A DNA stretch of 64,000 nt from Candidatus Enterococcus ferrettii (GTDB taxonomy: Bacteria; Bacillota; Bacilli; Lactobacillales; Enterococcaceae): positions 46,823-110,822 of the forward strand of contig NZ_JAFREL010000041.1 in assembly GCF_017377655.1 (NCBI RefSeq), written 5' to 3'. The translations under genes and the position numbers were made by a program. The notes beneath the pieces are model-generated. The model saw only the letters and a program-made list of their open reading frames with translations, was not told the DNA's origin and did no database searches. How positions within the stretch are numbered: position 1 is the first letter of the stretch; every line of letters starts with the position of its first letter. Shown here piece by piece: positions 9,514 to 18,623 of the stretch.

Positions 9514-9946
9514 AATCGTAATAATCCAAAGGTGGATTATTGGGGTCACTTTTTGGAGCTTCCTCGCCGGTCAGTTGCTGTATATAGCCATCCTTTTCGT
9601 TCAACAAGCGTTCATACTCTGCTTTTAAAGCTGCAAGTTCATTTTCTTTTTCTCGCTGATAACGCGCCTTGTCTTCTGCCAATTTTTCTTGATTATTAGT
9701 TTCAAACTCGTCAATTTGACTTTGCAGCTGTTTTACCTGACGCTTTTGTTGAAACATCGTCGCGCTAGAGGTAAGAAAAATCACTAAAGCACCTATAATT
9801 GCCGAACCAATAATAATCAAAATCAGTGGACTGTACAGTTTACTAAAGCCAAAGTTCACTGGTACCTCTTGATTGTTTAACACCGCGAATACTACGATGA
9901 TCAGGACTAACACAAATCCTAAAATAACCTTCCACTGTCTTTTCAA
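9512..9946 (-). CDS. LapA-domain membrane protein
   Basis: Lipopolysaccharide assembly protein A (DUF1049) fold: two membrane segments (about residues 7-26 and 38-60, LGFVLVLIIVVFAVL and LILIIIGSAIIGALVIF), then a cytoplasmic coiled coil rich in Gln, Lys and Glu and a Pro/Asn/Asp tail. In Gram-positives the family has no settled role. TTG at 9946 is preferred because AAGGGTGA ends shortly before it; GTG at 9955 is the alternative. It is last in a run with the short-chain dehydrogenase and rnz, the spacing to the dehydrogenase being about 11 bases. Confidence 0.8.
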   Translation of the reverse strand: MKRQWKVILGFVLVLIIVVFAVLNNQEVPVNFGFSKLYSPLILIIIGSAIIGALVIFLTSSATMFQQKRQVKQLQSQIDEFETNNQEKLAEDKARYQREKENELAALKAEYERLLNEKDGYIQQLTGEEAPKSDPNNPPLDYYD

Positions 9947-9957
9947 ACTGCTCACCC

Positions 9958-10746
9958 TTATTTTTTATTGAATATACTACTAGCTAAAAAATCACCAACA
10001 TGTGGGAATAGCGTGTACAATCGTGACGCTGCTTCCATCGCCCGTGGCCGATTAATTTCTCTAGTTGGTTCACCCATACGTTTAACAATTGCCTTTGCCA
10101 GTTTTTGCGGATCTAAAACGATACTACTCAAATTAGCTAAATAACTACCGCTTGGATCAGCAAGATCAAAAAAGTTGGTTTCAATTGGACCAGGGTTAAT
10201 AGTAGTTACATATACATTGGCAGGTTTCAATTCTAAGCGTAATGCATTTGAAAAGCCTAAAACCGCAAATTTAGTAGCTGAATAAATAGTGGATTTTGCC
10301 GTAGCCATTTTTCCGGCCATGGATGCAACATTAAAGATATGTCCATTTTTGCGTTCAACCATTTCCATTGCAATTCTTTGAGTGAAGTAAATCATTCCTA
10401 AAACGTTCACTTCAAACATTTTTCGGGTTGTTTCGAAGTCAATTTCAAAATAGTCCTTGAATAAGCCGAAACCAGCATTATTAACCAACACATCAACATT
10501 GCCGACTTCTTCAGCAATTTTTTCTAAAACACCGTCAACACTGTCTGGGTCAGAGATATCTAATTGAAAAGCAAAAGCTTCCTTGCCACTTAATTCTTTG
10601 CAGCGTTCCTTTACTTGCCCAATCAACTGAATTCGACGGGCACAAGTAACGACAATCGCCCCTTTCTTAGCAGCTTCGTAACAAATTTGTTCGCCTAATC
10701 CGGCCGAACCTCCGGTAACCACTACCACTTTATTGGTTAAATCCAT
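9958..10746 (-). CDS. short-chain dehydrogenase/reductase
   Basis: NAD(P)-dependent oxidoreductase of the classical SDR family, 262 residues. Cofactor motif TGGSAGLG near residue 12, NNAG near 87, the catalytic serine in NVASMAG and the YSATK tetrad motif are all present. The substrate cannot be inferred. The ATG at 10746 is chosen, with AAAGGAG eight bases upstream; GTG at 10755 lies inside that site and would overlap rnz. It directly follows rnz on the same strand, an arrangement often seen in lactic acid bacteria. Confidence 0.88.
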   Translation of the reverse strand: MDLTNKVVVVTGGSAGLGEQICYEAAKKGAIVVTCARRIQLIGQVKERCKELSGKEAFAFQLDISDPDSVDGVLEKIAEEVGNVDVLVNNAGFGLFKDYFEIDFETTRKMFEVNVLGMIYFTQRIAMEMVERKNGHIFNVASMAGKMATAKSTIYSATKFAVLGFSNALRLELKPANVYVTTINPGPIETNFFDLADPSGSYLANLSSIVLDPQKLAKAIVKRMGEPTREINRPRAMEAASRLYTLFPHVGDFLASSIFNKK

Positions 10747-10751
10747 TCTCT

Positions 10752-11678
10752 TCACTCCTTCAAAGGAATTTCTATAATATCAAAATCCTTAGCTATTTTT
10801 GTATCTTTGAACACATCTTGCGCTTCCTTTTCCAGCTCTTGAATATCCCTAGCTAGATAACGAGCTGAAATATGCGTTAACATCAACTGCTTCACTTGCG
10901 CTTGTTTAGCAATTTTAGCTGCTTGCTTGGTAGTCGCATGATAATAAGAGTGGGCCATTTTTTCTTCGTCTCTTTTGAAAGTACTCTCGTGAACCATAAC
11001 ATCACTATTTTTGGCCAATTCCACAGAAACGGGTGTATAGCGGGTATCTCCAAAAATGGTAACAACTCGACCACGCTTCTTCTCACCAATGAAGTCCTTA
11101 CCGTCAATCACCTGGCCGTCCTTTAAAGTGATCGTTTTACCCTGCTTGATCTTTCCATACACTGGACCAGCCGGAATGCCTAGCGCTTCCAACTTTTCTA
11201 CTTGAAGTGTTCCTTCAAGATCAGCTTCCATAACACGGTAACCATAACTGTCAATTCCATGATCCAGCAGACGACATTCCACAGAAAATTGTTTATCCTT
11301 GAAAATAATACCTTCTTTTACCTCAATATATTTAATCGAGTATGAAAGGCGTGTCTGAGAAACCTGTAACGCAGTCTTTACAAAAGACTCGACACCAGCT
11401 GGCCCATAAAGTTCCAGTTCTTCGTCGCCTCCTTGGAAAGAACGACTACTTAATAAGCCTGGCAAACCAAAAATATGATCTCCATGCAAATGCGTAATAA
11501 AAATCTTTTCAATTTTGCGCGGACGAATACTGGTACGCAAAATCTGCATTTGCGTACCTTCGCCGCAGTCGAATAGCCAGATGGCATTTCGTTCTGCTAA
11601 TAATTTTAAAGCAATACTGCTGACATTTCGATGTTTAGCCGGAACACCTGCTCCGGTCCCTAAAAATTCTAATTCCAT
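10752..11678 (-). CDS. rnz: ribonuclease Z
   Basis: tRNA 3'-processing endonuclease of the metallo-beta-lactamase superfamily, 308 residues. The zinc motif THLHGDH is near residue 60, with [24 protein letters not shown] and HISARY following. It begins [15 protein letters not shown], the usual N-terminus. The ATG at 11678 is preferred over one two codons earlier, because the earlier ATG overlaps the AGGA binding site. It heads a leftward run with the short-chain dehydrogenase and the LapA-like gene. Confidence 0.95.
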   Translation of the reverse strand: MELEFLGTGAGVPAKHRNVSSIALKLLAERNAIWLFDCGEGTQMQILRTSIRPRKIEKIFITHLHGDHIFGLPGLLSSRSFQGGDEELELYGPAGVESFVKTALQVSQTRLSYSIKYIEVKEGIIFKDKQFSVECRLLDHGIDSYGYRVMEADLEGTLQVEKLEALGIPAGPVYGKIKQGKTITLKDGQVIDGKDFIGEKKRGRVVTIFGDTRYTPVSVELAKNSDVMVHESTFKRDEEKMAHSYYHATTKQAAKIAKQAQVKQLMLTHISARYLARDIQELEKEAQDVFKDTKIAKDFDIIEIPLKE

Positions 11679-11750
11679 AATCATCCTGACTTTCTATCAA
11701 ATTATCTTTATTCTAGAAGAAAGTCAGACTTTCTGCAAACAGAAATCGGA

Positions 11751-12296
11751 TTATTTCTCATCATTTGTGCTATCAGCAGTCTGTTTACCTTCTTTTTTAG
11801 CCATTTCTTGAGCCTTCTTAACGTCTTCTTCAACTTCTTCATAGCTTAAACGGGTAATTTCTCCACCTAGCTCATTCATTACCAATTGATTTAATGCGCG
11901 ATTGTCATCTTCCTCCGCAATTAAAAGTAATCCCGTATCGTCTTCCTTAATCTTATTGATTAGAAAGGAAAATACACCTTGAGCATCTCGAATTTCTTTA
12001 ACGTCTCGTGAAGCACCAATCATACCGCCGGTAAACCAACCCAATAAAATCCCAATTGGGCCGCCTAGAATTCCTACCAGCATCCCAATTAGACCACCAG
12101 TAGCACTCTTATTATTGCCGGTAAAGTCCAAGAAATCTTCAATTTGAAATTGATGCCCACCGTCATTTGAATGATGAACCACTGCCATCTGTTCTCCTTT
12201 GAAAGCTTGGGTTGCCTGCAATTTCTTGACCTTTGAAAAAGCCTCATATGCTTGAGACGGAATCTCAAAGTTCATAATTATTACTCGTTTTTCCAC
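11751..12296 (-). CDS. DUF1269-family protein with glycine-rich hydrophobic core
   Basis: 181 residues. The N-terminal half is a ferredoxin-like stretch; the centre (about 68-97, GGLIGMLVGILGGPIGILLG) is a Gly-zipper hydrophobic hairpin. An acidic, lysine-rich tail follows. The layout fits DUF1269 (TerB-region or stress-related) membrane-associated proteins of unknown function. Start GTG at 12296, nine bases after AAAGGAG. It lies between obg and rnz on the same strand, with its own ribosome binding site. Confidence 0.75.
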   Translation of the reverse strand: MEKRVIIMNFEIPSQAYEAFSKVKKLQATQAFKGEQMAVVHHSNDGGHQFQIEDFLDFTGNNKSATGGLIGMLVGILGGPIGILLGWFTGGMIGASRDVKEIRDAQGVFSFLINKIKEDDTGLLLIAEEDDNRALNQLVMNELGGEITRLSYEEVEEDVKKAQEMAKKEGKQTADSTNDEK

Positions 12297-12411
12297 AAAA
12301 ATCAGCTCCTTTATGATTAATCCAAGTTTATCAGTAAATAGAGCTTTTGTGAACTAGTCACTCTTTTTCGAAACACAATAACTTTTTTATGTTAACTAAA
12401 TACACGAAAAC

Positions 12412-12434
12412 AAAAAAGAAGCAGAAATTCTGCT
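12412..12434 (-). terminator. obg terminator
   Basis: Short hairpin AGCAGA / TCTGCT just after the obg stop codon, followed on the minus strand by TTCTTTTTTG. Confidence 0.6.
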
Positions 12435-12436
12435 CC

Positions 12437-13750
12437 TTATTCAACGAATTCAAATTCATATTTATCAATTCTTACGATATCACCATCTTTAGCTCCACGG
12501 GCACGCAGTGCTTCATCGACACCCATCGCACGTAATTGACGGGCAAAACGCATCACGGTTTCATCATGATCAAAATTAGTCATCTTGAATAATTTTTCCA
12601 GCTTCTCACCAGACAATACCCAAGTTGTATCTGGATCACGGGTAATCGTAAAGCCAGGATCTTCGCTTTGGAAACCGTATTGAACGGTTTCTTCTTCAAT
12701 TTCCTCTTCATACAGCGGAAATTCTGGAGTTGTTTCCAACAAATCAGCTGTTGCACTTAAAAGGTTGTCCATTCCTTGTTTTGTGATAGCAGAAATTGCA
12801 AAGATTGGCAAATCATCCGCAAATTCATCTTCTTTGTCCTTCGCCAACTGCTCCTTGAATTTCACCAGATTCTCTTCAGATTCTGGCATATCCATTTTGT
12901 TAGCTACGATAATTTGTGGACGTTCCAATAAACGCAGGTTGTGAGAGCCTAGCTCTTTGTTGATTGCCACATAATCTTCGTAAGGATCTCGGCCTTCCAT
13001 GCCGCTCATATCAATGACATGCAAAATAACTCGAGTACGCTCAATGTGTCGTAGGAATTGGGTTCCTAGACCGACACCTTGAGAAGCTCCTTCGATTAGT
13101 CCGGGCAAATCAGCAGCCACAAAACTACGGCCATCATTGGTAGTTACCATGCCCAGATTAGGTACTAAGGTCGTAAAATGATAAGCACCAATTTTAGGTC
13201 TAGCAGAAGATATTACTGACAATATAGTTGATTTACCTACTGAAGGAAATCCAACCAAACCGACATCAGCCAACACTTTTAATTCCAGCTCAATCTTGCG
13301 TTCCTGACCTGGTTCACCATTCTCAGCAATTTCCGGTGCTGGATTTCTTGGCGAGGCAAAACGAATATTTCCCCGTCCGCCACGTCCACCTTTAGCTACC
13401 CGCAGTTCTTGACCATTTTCAATTAAGTCGCCAATCAATACACCTGTTTCAGCATCTCGAACGGTTGTCCCTGGAGGCACCTTAACAAAAGTATCTTCGG
13501 CTCCACGACCGTGCATCCCTTTACTCATCCCGTTTTCACCAGGAGTTGCTCTGAAATGACGATTGAAGCGAAAGTCCATCAAGGTACGCAAACCTTCTTC
13601 AACGACTAAAATGACATCTCCGCCACGTCCGCCATCACCACCAGCAGGTCCACCATCCGGTACATATTTTTCACGACGAAAAGCAACCATGCCGTCGCCG
13701 CCCTTGCCGGCTTTAACGTCAATTGTTACCTGATCTAAAAACATAGACAT
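12437..13750 (-). CDS. obg: GTPase Obg
   Basis: Essential ribosome-associated GTPase, 437 residues. The glycine-rich Obg domain (1-158) contains [14 protein letters not shown]. The G domain has G1 [10 protein letters not shown]3 [10 protein letters not shown]4 NKMDMP and G5 SAI. The C-terminal OCT domain ends EFEFVE. ATG at 13750 follows AAGGAGGACGAAAA; a start seven codons upstream would lie across that site. It is alone between its terminator and a 278-base gap before gap. Confidence 0.97.
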   Translation of the reverse strand: MSMFLDQVTIDVKAGKGGDGMVAFRREKYVPDGGPAGGDGGRGGDVILVVEEGLRTLMDFRFNRHFRATPGENGMSKGMHGRGAEDTFVKVPPGTTVRDAETGVLIGDLIENGQELRVAKGGRGGRGNIRFASPRNPAPEIAENGEPGQERKIELELKVLADVGLVGFPSVGKSTILSVISSARPKIGAYHFTTLVPNLGMVTTNDGRSFVAADLPGLIEGASQGVGLGTQFLRHIERTRVILHVIDMSGMEGRDPYEDYVAINKELGSHNLRLLERPQIIVANKMDMPESEENLVKFKEQLAKDKEDEFADDLPIFAISAITKQGMDNLLSATADLLETTPEFPLYEEEIEEETVQYGFQSEDPGFTITRDPDTTWVLSGEKLEKLFKMTNFDHDETVMRFARQLRAMGVDEALRARGAKDGDIVRIDKYEFEFVE

Positions 13751-13934
13751 TTTTCGTCCTCCTTGTATCATTTATTTTCTGACTACTGAATCTCCACACA
13801 AACAAAGTCTCCTTATTTTAGCGGTATTTCTCCCTATTGTCCATTGCTGACGGCGAATCTAATAAATTTTTATGCTTCCTATATAATAGAAGCTAGCAGC
13901 TAGTGAACCGATTACCAATTTGAAGTGCAATCTT

Positions 13935-13963
13935 TTGACAAAAAAAAACATCCGATGCAAAAT
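13935..13963 (+). promoter_or_regulatory. predicted gap promoter
   Basis: TTGACA (13935-13940), 17-bp spacer, CAAAAT (13958-13963). The -35 is perfect and the -10 weak. Another possible -10, TATAAT at 13882-13887, has no good -35. Confidence 0.5.
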
Positions 13964-14028
13964 AAATATGTAAGGAATAAGTGCGTTTCGTACTTCATTT
14001 CTCTAAAACAAAGGAGGAACTTTTGGTT

Positions 14029-15039
14029 ATGACAGTAAAAGTAGGTATTAATGGTTTTGGACGTATTGGTCGTTTAGCCTTCCGTCGTATCAAAGAAGTA
14101 TCAGATGATATTGAAGTCGTAGCAATTAACGACTTAACAAGCCCTACAATGTTGGCTCAATTATTACAGTTCGACTCAACTCATGGCACCTATCCAGGAA
14201 CTGTTACTGCAACAGAAAATTCAATTATAGTTGACGGTGAAGAAACTCGCGTTTACGCAGAACCTGATGCAAGCAAAATTCCTTGGGCAAAAGAAAACGG
14301 TGTAGACATCGTTTTAGAATGTACCGGTTTTTATACTTCTCAAGAAAAAGCACAAGCTCACTTGGATGCCGGCGTGAAACGTGTAGTTATATCAGCACCG
14401 GCTGGTCAAATGAAAACTATTGTTTATAATGTAAATGATGACACTTTAACTCCAGACGACAAGATTATTTCAGCTGGTTCATGTACAACTAACTGCTTGG
14501 CACCAATGGCTTACTTCTTAAATGAAGACTTTGGAATTGAAGTTGGTACCATGACTACTGTTCATGCTTACACTTCAACACAAATGTTGTTAGACGGACC
14601 GGTTAAGGGTGGCAATTTGCGTGCTGCTCGCTCAGCTGCTGATAATACTATTCCACATTCAACTGGTGCTGCTAAAGCAATCGGCTTGGTTATTCCAGAA
14701 TTAAAGGGCAAATTGCAAGGACATGCACAACGTGTTCCTGTTGTTGACGGTTCACTAACCGAGTTGGTTTCAGTATTAAAAACAAAAGTTACTGCTGACG
14801 AAGTTAACGAAGCAATCAAAAAACATACAGTTGACAACCCTTCATTTGGCTACGATGATCGCGAAATTGTTTCTAGCGATGTTATTGGCACAACTCAAGG
14901 TTCAATTTTCGATCCAACTCAAACAGAAGTAACTTCTGCTGGAGACTACCAACTGGTTAAAACTGTTGCTTGGTATGATAACGAATATGGTTTCACTTGT
15001 CAGATGATTCGATTGTTGGAAAAATTCGCCAACTTATAA
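14029..15039 (+). CDS. gap: glyceraldehyde-3-phosphate dehydrogenase, type I
   Basis: Glycolytic NAD-dependent enzyme, 336 residues. The NAD motif NGFGRIGR is at the N-terminus and the catalytic cysteine lies in [19 protein letters not shown] and the C-terminal [12 protein letters not shown] are typical. The ATG at 14029 follows AAAGGAGGAAC; upstream in-frame codons to 13981 lie before that site. Strong promoter, ribosome binding site and terminator fit a highly expressed gene. No cggR, pgk or tpi genes flank it here, so it is monocistronic. Confidence 0.97.
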   Translation: MTVKVGINGFGRIGRLAFRRIKEVSDDIEVVAINDLTSPTMLAQLLQFDSTHGTYPGTVTATENSIIVDGEETRVYAEPDASKIPWAKENGVDIVLECTGFYTSQEKAQAHLDAGVKRVVISAPAGQMKTIVYNVNDDTLTPDDKIISAGSCTTNCLAPMAYFLNEDFGIEVGTMTTVHAYTSTQMLLDGPVKGGNLRAARSAADNTIPHSTGAAKAIGLVIPELKGKLQGHAQRVPVVDGSLTELVSVLKTKVTADEVNEAIKKHTVDNPSFGYDDREIVSSDVIGTTQGSIFDPTQTEVTSAGDYQLVKTVAWYDNEYGFTCQMIRLLEKFANL

Positions 15040-15067
15040 GAAACTGCATATTTAATTGTTTAGATGT

Positions 15068-15098
15068 AAGAGGAGATTTCGATCTCCTCTTTTTTTAT
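15068..15098 (+). terminator. gap terminator
   Basis: Stem AGAGGAGAT (15069-15077), TTCG tetraloop, ATCTCCTCT (15082-15090), then seven T. A textbook intrinsic terminator. Confidence 0.92.
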
Positions 15099-15179
15099 AG
15101 GAAAAATCAAATTATTTTCATAGGAAGCGACGACTTTTTTTGTTATGATAGAAAGGAAAGAATTTGAAGGGAGATTTTT

Positions 15180-15932
15180 ATGCAACTAAAAAAAGTATTA
15201 TTAAGCAGCTCATTAATCTTATCGATCGGAATTTTTGCTGCCTGCAACACTGGCAATAACGCCGGTGATAGTTCTTCAGAAAGTACCGCCAGCTCAACGC
15301 AGAAATCGAGCGTCGACCTAAGTAAAGTAGATCTTCCACAGCTTTCCAATGAAGTAACTGACGATGAATACTTAGTGGAAATGGATACCACTGCAGGCAA
15401 CATCAAGATTAAACTGTTTCCTAAAGAAGCACCAAAAACAGTAGAAAACTTCGTTACTCATGCTAAGGATGGCTATTATGATGGAACTACCTTTCATCGT
15501 GTAGTAAATGACTTCATGATTCAAGGTGGCGATCCTAAGGGCGATGGAACCGGTGGTGAAAGTATTTGGGGCGATCCATTTGAGGATGAAATTTCACCAA
15601 GTCTTTACAACATTCGCGGGGCACTTTCGATGGCTAACGCTGGTGAAAATACTAATGGTAGTCAGTTCTTCATCGTACAGAATAAAGATGATCAAAGTGA
15701 TGGTCTAGCGATTCAGTATACACCAGAAAAAATGATCGAGGCTTACAAAAATGGTGGTACACCAAGTTTGGATGGCAAACATGCTGTATTTGGTCAAGTG
15801 ACTGAAGGTATGGATATTGTGGACAAGATTGCAGGAGCTGAAACCGAAGCTAACAGCCAAGGTGAAAATTCTACTCCAGTCGAACCTGTGAAGATCAACG
15901 AGATAAAAATTTTACAAGAACCTAAAAAATAA
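15180..15932 (+). CDS. cyclophilin-type peptidyl-prolyl isomerase lipoprotein
   Basis: Extracellular membrane-anchored foldase of 250 residues. Signal peptide with lipobox IFAAC (Cys about residue 21), a Ser/Thr-rich spacer, then a cyclophilin domain (about 60-245). FHRVVNDFMIQGGDP carries the catalytic Arg; NTNGSQFFI and HAVFGQV are the other signature pieces. Start ATG at 15180 after AAGGGAG. A probable extended -10 (TGTTATGAT) ends at 15149. Monocistronic, with a bidirectional terminator shared with fabZ. Confidence 0.93.
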   Translation: MQLKKVLLSSSLILSIGIFAACNTGNNAGDSSSESTASSTQKSSVDLSKVDLPQLSNEVTDDEYLVEMDTTAGNIKIKLFPKEAPKTVENFVTHAKDGYYDGTTFHRVVNDFMIQGGDPKGDGTGGESIWGDPFEDEISPSLYNIRGALSMANAGENTNGSQFFIVQNKDDQSDGLAIQYTPEKMIEAYKNGGTPSLDGKHAVFGQVTEGMDIVDKIAGAETEANSQGENSTPVEPVKINEIKILQEPKK

Positions 15933-15945
15933 TCTTTAAGTTTTC

Positions 15946-15986
15946 AATAAGCCGAAGTCGATGGATTCATCTGACTTCGGCTTATT
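15946..15986. terminator. bidirectional terminator
   Basis: Perfect 14-bp stem AATAAGCCGAAGTC / GACTTCGGCTTATT between the convergent cyclophilin (+) and fabZ-like (-) genes. Confidence 0.85.
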
Positions 15987-15990
15987 TGCG

Positions 15991-16437
15991 CTATTTTTGT
16001 TCTTTGTCTCCTACAATAAAGGTGAATTCGCAATCAGTTACGGTAGTATCCCCTACTGTCGCCCATGCTTTCGCTGTACCGACTGGTCCCTTCATTTTTT
16101 CGATATCAAAGTTCAAATAGAGAGAATCCCCTGGCTTTACTTTTTCATGAAAAACGGCTTTATTGATTCCACCAATGTAGGCTGTCTTCCCTTGGAAAGC
16201 TTCAGATTTTAAAATTAGCAATGAACCTGCCTGGGCCAACGCTTCAACGATCAGTGTGCCTGGCATCATTGGTTCATTTGGAAAATATCCTTGAAAAAAA
16301 TCTTCATTCATTGTTAGATTTTTTACAGCAGTAATATGTTTTTGGTCTTCAAATTCTACAACAGCATCTAAATAGTAAATTGGAAAACGATTGGGAATAA
16401 TTTCCATGATTTCTTCAACATTCATTAATTTTTCCAT
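15991..16437 (-). CDS. fabZ: 3-hydroxyacyl-ACP dehydratase, FabZ/FabN type
   Basis: Hot-dog-fold dehydratase of type II fatty acid synthesis, 148 residues. The family frame is clear: LMNVEEIMEIIP, then FFQGYFPNEPMMPGTLIVEALAQAG, then YIGGINKA. Two family histidines differ. The usual GHFP, which holds the catalytic His, reads GYFP here, and PHR reads PNR. The second change may be normal for FabN-like proteins; the first is unexpected. It is divergent from fabI with a FabT box in between, and in enterococci FabN is encoded near FabI. ATG at 16437 follows GAGGTG. Whether it is active as a dehydratase is uncertain. Confidence 0.82.
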   Translation of the reverse strand: MEKLMNVEEIMEIIPNRFPIYYLDAVVEFEDQKHITAVKNLTMNEDFFQGYFPNEPMMPGTLIVEALAQAGSLLILKSEAFQGKTAYIGGINKAVFHEKVKPGDSLYLNFDIEKMKGPVGTAKAWATVGDTTVTDCEFTFIVGDKEQK

Positions 16438-16460
16438 GGTTGCACCTCGGTATCTTATTT

Positions 16461-16475
16461 GTTTGATTATCAAAC
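16461..16475. promoter_or_regulatory. FabT-type operator, fabZ side
   Basis: Palindrome GTTTGATTATCAAAC, matching the TTTGANNATCAAA form bound by the MarR-family fatty-acid repressor FabT. It lies 24 bp before the fabZ-like start. Confidence 0.75.
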
Positions 16476-16525
16476 TATCATAGAATCTCTTTTTTTTCAA
16501 GCACTATTAGATTGATAAAAAAATA

Positions 16526-16540
16526 GTTTGACAATCAAAC
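16526..16540. promoter_or_regulatory. FabT-type operator, fabI side
   Basis: Palindrome GTTTGACAATCAAAC overlapping the fabI -35 box. Together with the copy at 16461 it predicts co-repression of both genes by FabT with acyl-ACP. Confidence 0.78.
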
Positions 16541-16556
16541 AATTTTCCAACATAAT
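16528..16556 (+). promoter_or_regulatory. fabI promoter
   Basis: TTGACA (16528-16533), 17-bp spacer, CATAAT (16551-16556). The -35 lies within the FabT palindrome. Confidence 0.75.
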
Positions 16557-16595
16557 GTGTTCATACGAAAATTTAAGTAGGAGTGTGTCAACCGC

Positions 16596-17351
16596 ATGTC
16601 ATTTTTAACTGGAAAGAAAATACTGGTGACAGGTGTCGCTAATAAACGAAGTATTGCTTGGGGCTGTGCGAAAGCTATTGCCGATCAAGGAGCAGAAGTC
16701 ATTTATACTTACCAAAACGAACGCATGAAAAAGGGATTAGTTAAACTAGTTGGTGAAGATGCACCCATGGTTGAACTGGACGTTTCCAAAAATGAGAATA
16801 TTGAAACTGCTATGAATACAATTAAAGACTTAGTAGGAAACATCGATGGCTTTGTTCATTCGATTGCTTATGCTAATAAAGAGGAGTTATCAGGGAGTGT
16901 TTCCGAAATCTCTAGAGACGGTTTCAGCTTAGCTCAAGACGTAAGTGCTTATTCCTTATTAGCATTGACTAAATATGCTTTGCCGATTATGAATCCTAAT
17001 AGCAGCATTGTTACTATGACTTACATGGGATCAGAGCGTTCAATTCCTAACTACAACATGATGGGAATTGCTAAAGCTGCTTTAGAAGCTGAAGTTCGCT
17101 ATTTAGCGACTGAATTAGCACCTAAAGGAGTTCGAGTAAATGCCATTTCAGCAGGTGCAATTAAAACCTTAGCAGTAACTGGTGTAAAGGATTATCAATC
17201 TCTGCTTTCGCTTTCAGAGGAACGTACTCCTGATAAAGTCAGCGTTACAATCGACGAAGTTGGTCAATCTTGTGCCTTCTTAATCAGCCCATTAGCAAGT
17301 GGAATCGTTGGCGACATTATTTATGTCGACAAGGGCGTTCACTTGAGCTAA
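16596..17351 (+). CDS. fabI: enoyl-[acyl-carrier-protein] reductase FabI
   Basis: NADH-dependent reductase of the last step in each fatty-acid elongation cycle, 251 residues. The atypical SDR nucleotide motif is GVANKRSIAWG. The Y-x6-K catalytic motif is YNMMGIAK (about residues 155-163). The SIVTMTYMGS strand is typical of triclosan-target FabI. Start ATG at 16596 after GTAGGAGTG. Controlled by its own promoter with a FabT box; the partner fabZ-like gene is divergent. Confidence 0.96.
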   Translation: MSFLTGKKILVTGVANKRSIAWGCAKAIADQGAEVIYTYQNERMKKGLVKLVGEDAPMVELDVSKNENIETAMNTIKDLVGNIDGFVHSIAYANKEELSGSVSEISRDGFSLAQDVSAYSLLALTKYALPIMNPNSSIVTMTYMGSERSIPNYNMMGIAKAALEAEVRYLATELAPKGVRVNAISAGAIKTLAVTGVKDYQSLLSLSEERTPDKVSVTIDEVGQSCAFLISPLASGIVGDIIYVDKGVHLS

Positions 17352-17368
17352 GCAAAATTTTAGAAATA

Positions 17369-17429
17369 AAAAAGATCCTAGCAATCTCTCACCGAGCTTT
17401 TACTCGGCAACTGATTGTTAGGATCTTTT
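17369..17429. terminator. bidirectional terminator
   Basis: Long stem AAAAGATCCTAGCAATC / GATTGTTAGGATCTTTT enclosing a second hairpin (CCGAG/CTCGG), between the convergent fabI and bcaT genes. Confidence 0.85.
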
Positions 17430-17438
17430 TATGTTTGC

Positions 17439-18455
17439 TTAATTCACTTCGTAAATCCATCCTTTTGGTGCTTCCACATCACCAAATTGAATACCGACTA
17501 ATTCTTCGTAAAGCTTTTTAGTTACTGGGCCAACTTCTGTTTCACTATAAAAGACGTGGAAATTATCTCCGTTTTGAATACCGCCAATTGGCGAGATAAC
17601 TGCTGCTGTACCGCACGCCCCTGCTTCCGCGAATTGATCTAATTCGTTTAGATACACATCTCCTTCAACAGTTTCCATACCAAATCGTTCCTTTGCCAAG
17701 TGTAACAATGAATACTTAGTGATACTTGGTAGAATTGATGGAGAAATTGGTGTAATAAACTTGTTGTCTTTCGTAATCCCAAAGAAATTGGCTGAGCCAA
17801 CTTCCTCAATCTTAGTATGAGTCGCGGGATCTAAATAGATACAGTCAGAATAATTCCCCTTATGAGCTTGATACCCAGGTAGAAGGCTCGCTGCATAATT
17901 CCCCCCCACTTTGGCTGCCCCAGTACCTTGAGGTGCTGCACGGTCGTATTCAGACACAATAAAGTTAGTTGGTGCCATTCCACCTTTAAAGTAAGGCCCT
18001 ACTGGCATACAGAAGACTGAGAATAAATACTCAGGAGCTTCTACTACACCGATGTTATCGCCTATTCCGATCAGATATGGACGAATATACAAAGTTGCCC
18101 CAGTTCCATAAGGAGGCACATATTCTTCATTAGCCAAAACAACCTGTTTAATTGCATCAATGAATTTTTCTTCTGGAACCTCAGGCATGCACATTCTTTC
18201 AGCACTGCGATTCAAGCGTTTGCTATTTTCATCTGGGCGAAAAAGATTAATTTTACCATCCTTGCGTCGGTAAGCTTTTAATCCTTCAAAACATTCTTGT
18301 CCATAATGCAGACAAGTTGAGCCTTCACTAATCGTAATTTTATTATCTTCAGTTAAATGGCCTTCATCCCATTCACCATTTTTCCAATTTGAGATATAGC
18401 GATAAGGAGTTTTCATATAGTTAAACCCCAGCTCTTCCCATTTTATGTTAACCAT
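17439..18455 (-). CDS. ilvE: branched-chain amino acid aminotransferase
   Basis: PLP-dependent class IV (fold-type IV) aminotransferase that interconverts Leu/Ile/Val and their keto acids, 338 residues. The PLP lysine is in GAAKVGGNYAAS. EVGSANFF and AGACGTAAVI are the other signatures, and YFKGGMAPTNFIV and YIRPYLIG are typical of BCATs. Start ATG at 18455 after AAGGAGATGGTAGA. Monocistronic. In lactic acid bacteria the enzyme often works in catabolism or in balancing branched-chain fatty-acid precursors. Confidence 0.95.
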   Translation of the reverse strand: MVNIKWEELGFNYMKTPYRYISNWKNGEWDEGHLTEDNKITISEGSTCLHYGQECFEGLKAYRRKDGKINLFRPDENSKRLNRSAERMCMPEVPEEKFIDAIKQVVLANEEYVPPYGTGATLYIRPYLIGIGDNIGVVEAPEYLFSVFCMPVGPYFKGGMAPTNFIVSEYDRAAPQGTGAAKVGGNYAASLLPGYQAHKGNYSDCIYLDPATHTKIEEVGSANFFGITKDNKFITPISPSILPSITKYSLLHLAKERFGMETVEGDVYLNELDQFAEAGACGTAAVISPIGGIQNGDNFHVFYSETEVGPVTKKLYEELVGIQFGDVEAPKGWIYEVN

Positions 18456-18623
18456 TCTACCATCTCCTTCTTATATAAAAGTTAGTCTACCACTTTGTTG
18501 GAAGCTTGTCATGAATATTTTCATACTTTTTGGAATTTTCTGGATATTTATCTTTAGCGTGACTATCGACATATTTTTTAAAACTTGTTAGAATAAAATT
18601 CAGCAAAAGAAAGGAAGTCCTTT

